DNA from: Synergistaceae bacterium
GTDB lineage: Bacteria > Synergistota > Synergistia > Synergistales > Synergistaceae
Assembly: GCA_031283975.1 (NCBI GenBank)
Contig: JAITAT010000166.1
Coordinates: 1 to 9,863 of the forward strand
Direction: 5' to 3'
DNA: 9,863 bases
In this document: positions 6,557 to 9,863 of the stretch, piece after piece
How the letters are laid out: the number at the start of each line of letters is the position of its first letter
Numbering within the stretch: position 1 is the first letter of the stretch
Program-made: the position numbers and the translations under genes
The notes under the pieces: model-generated
Databases searched by the model: none
The model's input: only the letters and a program-made list of their open reading frames with translations
Told to the model about the DNA's origin: nothing

Positions 6557-7664
6557 AAGCAAGGTTCTGATCGTCGACGACACAGATCTGAATATAGATA
6601 TACTGGTCGACGCTCTGGAAGATCGTTACAGCCTTTACACGGCTCTTGACGGGGAGTCGGCTCTCGCGCAGGTGAAAAAAAACGCCCCCGACATAATCCT
6701 GCTTGACGTCGTCATGCCGGGAATGAGCGGCTATGACGTCTGCATGAAATTGAAGTCCGACCCTTCCACGGCGGATATTCCGGTCATATTTCTGACGGCC
6801 ATGACCGATATAAACGACAAGGCGAGGGGTTTCGAGCTGGGCGCGGTGGATTACATGGTAAAGCCGTTCGCCATACTGGAGGTTCAGGCCAGGTTGGACG
6901 TCCATCTGTCGCTGCTGAACGCCAAAAAAGCCCTGAAACAGCAAAACGAGATACTCGAAATGAAAGTCAAGGAACGCACGCAGGAACTTTCCGTGACGCA
7001 GAGCGTTATAATAGAGGCGATGGCGAGCCTCGCCGAAACCAGGGATCACGAGACGGGCGATCACGTCATGCGCACCAGGTTTTACGTGCAAATCCTCGCG
7101 ATTCATCTCGAATCTCACCCGAGATTCAGGGATTATCTGATCTGTCTTGATCCGGACGACCTCGGAACGGCGGCGACGCTTCACGATATCGGCAAAGTGG
7201 GAGTCCCCGATCATATCCTGTTGAAACCGGGTCGTCTGACGCCGGAAGAGTTCGAGGAGATTAAAAAACATACCATTTACGGGCACGATATACTCAAAAG
7301 GCTGGTAAGGCGCCTTCCCGGCAACACTTTTCTCAAACTCGCGGACGAGATAGCCTGGACTCATCACGAAAAATGGGACGGCAGCGGTTATCCGAGAGGA
7401 ATTAAAGGGGACGACATACCTGTTTCCGGGCGGCTCATGGCCATAGCCGATGTGTACGACGCGATGATAAGCCCCCGCGTTTACAAAGGCCCTATGTCGA
7501 GCGAAGACGCCATGTCTTTCATACTGTCGAAAGCCGGGAGTCATTTCGATCCCGACGCGGCCGCCGCGTTCGCGGAACTGCGCGATACGTTTCAGTTCGT
7601 CGCGAGCGAATTGACCAATGACTCGATGAGCGAAGACGTATTCGAAAATATCGAAACCGCGTAA
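6546..7664 (+). CDS. Response regulator with HD-GYP domain, probable c-di-GMP phosphodiesterase (RpfG type)
   Basis: A two-domain cytoplasmic signalling protein of 372 residues. The receiver domain (about 5-122) has acidic D11/D12, phospho-acceptor D54, T84 and K106, so all switch residues are present. A helical, probably coiled-coil linker (about 123-155) carries many Lys/Glu/Leu. The HD-GYP domain (about 156-350) shows E169-T-G-D-H173, H213-D214-I-G-K217, H273-H274 and the G281-Y-P283 signature, so the metal ligands look complete and hydrolysis of cyclic di-GMP is likely. No diguanylate cyclase, DNA-binding domain or partner histidine kinase is in the window. ATG 6546 lies 11 bases inside rlmB, just before the receiver's first strand (KVLIVDD), with purine-rich sequence upstream. 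It ends the overlapping gene cluster, and its signal and outputs cannot be deduced from here. Confidence 0.93.
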   Translation: MNAKSKVLIVDDTDLNIDILVDALEDRYSLYTALDGESALAQVKKNAPDIILLDVVMPGMSGYDVCMKLKSDPSTADIPVIFLTAMTDINDKARGFELGAVDYMVKPFAILEVQARLDVHLSLLNAKKALKQQNEILEMKVKERTQELSVTQSVIIEAMASLAETRDHETGDHVMRTRFYVQILAIHLESHPRFRDYLICLDPDDLGTAATLHDIGKVGVPDHILLKPGRLTPEEFEEIKKHTIYGHDILKRLVRRLPGNTFLKLADEIAWTHHEKWDGSGYPRGIKGDDIPVSGRLMAIADVYDAMISPRVYKGPMSSEDAMSFILSKAGSHFDPDAAAAFAELRDTFQFVASELTNDSMSEDVFENIETA

Positions 7665-7737
7665 CAAATTTTCGCCGCGAAAAAAATCGTCTTTAAACGC
7701 CGGCGATTCCCGAACGAAAAATTCCCTAATGGAAAAT

Positions 7738-7766
7738 TTGACACTAGTGAATATTTTTGGTATTAT
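7738..7766 (+). promoter_or_regulatory. Near-consensus sigma-A promoter for rpoB
   Basis: A perfect -35 TTGACA (7738-7743) and a -10 TATTAT (7761-7766, one mismatch from TATAAT) are separated by the ideal 17 bases. A TG at 7758-7759 makes it an extended -10. Transcription should begin near 7773, leaving a leader of about 50 bases. This is the best promoter in the window and fits constitutive expression of RNA polymerase. Confidence 0.85.
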
Positions 7767-7774
7767 TTTCAGCT

Positions 7775-7787
7775 GTGCATGTTGCAC
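7775..7787 (+). promoter_or_regulatory. Small hairpin at the 5' end of the rpoB leader
   Basis: GTGCA (7775-7779) and TGCAC (7783-7787) form a five-pair stem with a three-base loop (TGT), starting within a few bases of the predicted transcription start. Such a structure could protect the mRNA 5' end or affect early elongation, but it is short and may be chance. No T-tract follows, so it is not a terminator. Confidence 0.35.
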
Positions 7788-7805
7788 TATCGAAAATTCT
7801 TCAAA

Positions 7806-7812
7806 AGGGAGG
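7806..7812 (+). promoter_or_regulatory. Strong ribosome binding site of rpoB
   Basis: AGGGAGG, ten bases before ATG 7823, is a near-perfect anti-16S match. It selects this ATG as the rpoB start and argues against ATG 7729 in another frame, which has no comparable site and lies just upstream of the -35 box. Confidence 0.8.
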
Positions 7813-7822
7813 TCTTCTTCCA

Positions 7823-9863
7823 ATGCTGGTAACAGCCCCTTCGGAGAGAACGCAGGAACGCATAATTTTCGGCACGGAAAAGGATTTGCTGCCTCTTCCA
7901 GATTTGGTTGAAGTTCAAAAGAACTCACACGATTGGTTCTTCCAAAAAGACACAGACCCGATGATGCGGGAAAAACAGGGATTACAGGAACTTTTTGGGG
8001 AGATATTCCCCATAATGAGTTATGACGGTTCATTTTCGCTCGAATTTGTGAGTTACAAGGTCGAACCGGAGACCACGAGCCTCGACGAGGCAAGAAGCCG
8101 CGACCTGACGTGGTCCCGCCCCATTCGCGCCACGATAAGGCTCCGCAACGTCAAGAGCGGGGAGATAAAAGAGGAGGAGATATACCTCGGGGATTTCCCC
8201 ATAATGACCTCGCGCGGAACTTTCATAATCAATGGTACCGAGCGCGTCGTGGTAAATCAGCTCGCGCGCTCCGCGGGCGTTTATTTCAACGCCGAACGGA
8301 CGCCGGGGCAGGAGGTCTTTTCGGCGAAGGTGATACCGGACAGGGGCGCCTGGATGGAGTTCGAGCTTCCCAAAGGCGAGCCCCCGTCCAAGGTGGAACC
8401 CATTTCGGTGAAGGTAGACAGCAGAAAGAAGATTCCAGTCACCATGCTGCTCAAGGCCTTCGGGGTCGGCTCCGACGAAGAAGTCTTGAAACTGTTCGAC
8501 GCGGCGGAGCGCGAACTGGATATATCCGAGGACGGCGTCAAGGGCACGCTTCTGTCAAGGACTATAACGGCTCCGGACGGTTCGGTTCTCATCAAGAAAA
8601 ACGAGCGCATTTCCAAGGAACATCTGGAAATACTGTGGAATCACGCCCTCACCAGAATATGGGTGTGGGACATAGACCCCGTCATAGCCGTGACCATCGA
8701 AAAAGACGGCGTATCCAACAGCGACGAGGCCATCATGGAACTCTTCCGCCGTCTCAGGCCGAACGAGCCGGCGAGGATGGAAAACGCGAGAGAATATATA
8801 CACAGCATTTTCACCGACACGAGACGCTACAGTCTCGGCCGGGTCGGCCGCTACAAGGTCAATCGCAGACTGGGCATAGAAATATCCTCGAACGAGCGTC
8901 TGCTGACGAGCGCCGATATCGTCGCCATATCTCTCGAATTGCTGAGACTTAAAAACGACGAGACCTACGAGGGCGAGGACGATATCGACCATCTCGGCAA
9001 CCGGCGCGTCCGCGCCGTCGGGGAGCTGCTCCAAAATCAGGTCCGGGTGGGCCTGCTTCGCATGGAGCGCATAGCTAAAGAAAGAATGACCACTATTCCG
9101 GACCTCGCCACATCCATGGCGAAGGATCTGATCAACGTTCGCCCGGTTTCGGCGGTGCTGCGTGAATTTTTCGGTTCCGGCCAGCTCTCGCAGTTTATGG
9201 ATCAGACGAACCCTCTCGCCGAACTGACGCACAGGCGCAGATTGTCGGCTCTCGGCCCCGGCGGACTGTCGAGGGAGCGAGCCGGATTCGAGGCCCGCGA
9301 CGTTCATTACACTCATTACGGCAGAGTCTGTCCCATAGAGACGCCGGAAGGCCCCAACATCGGGCTGGTGACGTCACTCGCCACTTACGCGCGGATAAAC
9401 GACTACGGTTTTCTGGTCCGCCCGGTGCGCCGCGTCAAAAACGGCAGGGTGACGGACGATGTGACGTATCTCTCCGCGGACGAGGAGGACGCCTGCAACG
9501 TCGGAAGGGCTGACACGCTCATGACCCCGAACGGCTCGCTTCTGGGGCACGCAGTCGAAAACAAGAACGAGATAAGAAGCATAGACAAGACAACGTCCGG
9601 GGAGCCTATGGCCAAAAATGATTACAAGACGGAGTACCCCAAGGGACATAACATCTATGTGCGTCACAAGAGCGATATCAGGGAAGTTTCCCCCATCGAG
9701 GTTCAATACCTTGATGTGTCGCCAAAGCAGATAGTTTCGGTCTCGACGGCTCTCATACCTTTCCTGGAACACGACGACGCCAACAGGGCGCTGATGGGCT
9801 CGAATATGCAAAGACAGGCTGTACCGCTGGTTCAGGCCGAAGCCCCTCTCGTCGGCACCGGAG
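7823..9863 (+). CDS. rpoB: RNA polymerase beta subunit (5' part, cut by window end)
   Basis: The first 680 codons of the beta subunit of DNA-dependent RNA polymerase, open to the last base with no stop. The N-terminus carries the conserved protrusion and lobe sequence, including YLGDFPIMTSRGTFIINGTE (about 120-140). The rifampicin pocket is plain: Q454-L-S-Q-F-M-D460, H470-R-R-R-L-S475-A-L, followed by GPGGLSRERAGF and PIETPEGPNIGL. The pocket lies about 56 residues earlier than in E. coli, consistent with absence of the E. coli lineage-specific lobe insertion. Key rifampicin contacts D460, H470 and S475 (E. coli D516, H526, S531) are unmutated. A466 replaces E. coli S522. The promoter and ribosome site immediately upstream, with no rplL, suggest independent transcription. 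rpoC is expected downstream but lies outside the window. Confidence 0.98.
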   Translation, partial: MLVTAPSERTQERIIFGTEKDLLPLPDLVEVQKNSHDWFFQKDTDPMMREKQGLQELFGEIFPIMSYDGSFSLEFVSYKVEPETTSLDEARSRDLTWSRPIRATIRLRNVKSGEIKEEEIYLGDFPIMTSRGTFIINGTERVVVNQLARSAGVYFNAERTPGQEVFSAKVIPDRGAWMEFELPKGEPPSKVEPISVKVDSRKKIPVTMLLKAFGVGSDEEVLKLFDAAERELDISEDGVKGTLLSRTITAPDGSVLIKKNERISKEHLEILWNHALTRIWVWDIDPVIAVTIEKDGVSNSDEAIMELFRRLRPNEPARMENAREYIHSIFTDTRRYSLGRVGRYKVNRRLGIEISSNERLLTSADIVAISLELLRLKNDETYEGEDDIDHLGNRRVRAVGELLQNQVRVGLLRMERIAKERMTTIPDLATSMAKDLINVRPVSAVLREFFGSGQLSQFMDQTNPLAELTHRRRLSALGPGGLSRERAGFEARDVHYTHYGRVCPIETPEGPNIGLVTSLATYARINDYGFLVRPVRRVKNGRVTDDVTYLSADEEDACNVGRADTLMTPNGSLLGHAVENKNEIRSIDKTTSGEPMAKNDYKTEYPKGHNIYVRHKSDIREVSPIEVQYLDVSPKQIVSVSTALIPFLEHDDANRALMGSNMQRQAVPLVQAEAPLVGTG

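Noticed and set aside
6675..6683. In-phase slippery heptamer A AAA AAC in the receiver domain (programmed -1 frameshift)
   Set aside because: A -1 shift meets a stop within about eight codons and would only truncate the receiver. No stimulatory structure was recognised, and an A8 run over Lys-Lys-Asn codons is easily explained by chance.
7669..7683. Terminator after the HD-GYP gene (TTTTCG / CGAAAA hairpin)
   Set aside because: The stem is six pairs, mostly A-T, with a three-base loop and is followed by A bases rather than T bases.
7729..7911. Sixty-codon frame starting at ATG 7729
   Set aside because: It runs across the rpoB promoter and ribosome binding site and then through rpoB out of frame, with no start signal.

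Overview
The window is a dense block of bacterial chromosome with every supported gene on the + strand. By eye it is moderately GC-rich, with frequent ATA (Ile) and AGG (Arg) codons and strong AGGGAGG-type ribosome binding sites. RpoB lacks the insertion found in E. coli beta, and UvrA has the extra Cys pair of the Bacillus-type protein, so a gammaproteobacterium is unlikely. The look of RpoB, the codon preferences and the compact gene packing make me lean towards Synergistota, or a Firmicutes-like relative. That is an impression from the sequence alone and was not tested by any search.

Layout. (1) Bases 1-626: the probable last codons of an upstream gene, then a zinc-dependent deaminase whose active-site spacing resembles yeast-type cytosine deaminase. 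(2) Bases 627-955: a 329-base non-coding stretch with a perfect 11-bp inverted repeat, a short direct repeat and, at its end, a TATAAT -10 box for the next operon. (3) Bases 956-7664: four tightly overlapping genes, uvrB, uvrA, an RlmB-type rRNA 2'-O-methyltransferase gene and a REC/HD-GYP response regulator gene. Overlaps are 89 bases (uvrB/uvrA), about 106-133 bases depending on start codon (uvrA/rlmB), and 11 bases (rlmB/regulator). (4) Bases 7665-7822: a spacer with a near-consensus sigma-A promoter and a small leader hairpin. (5) Bases 7823-9863: the first 680 codons of rpoB, cut by the window end.

How the genes fit together. UvrA and UvrB are the damage-recognition proteins of nucleotide excision repair, and their joint translation is expected. 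RlmB modifies 23S rRNA. The HD-GYP regulator probably hydrolyses cyclic di-GMP in response to phosphorylation by a kinase not in the window. Sharing an mRNA does not by itself show shared function. rpoB is not directly behind rplL as in many bacteria and appears to be driven by its own promoter.

I found no CRISPR array, transposon, phage gene, toxin-antitoxin pair, convincing tRNA or rRNA gene, or undescribed multigene system. The points most worth a second look are the two long out-of-frame overlaps flanking uvrA, the unsettled start of rlmB, the isolation of rpoB from the L10-L12 genes, and the unexplained hairpin before uvrB.
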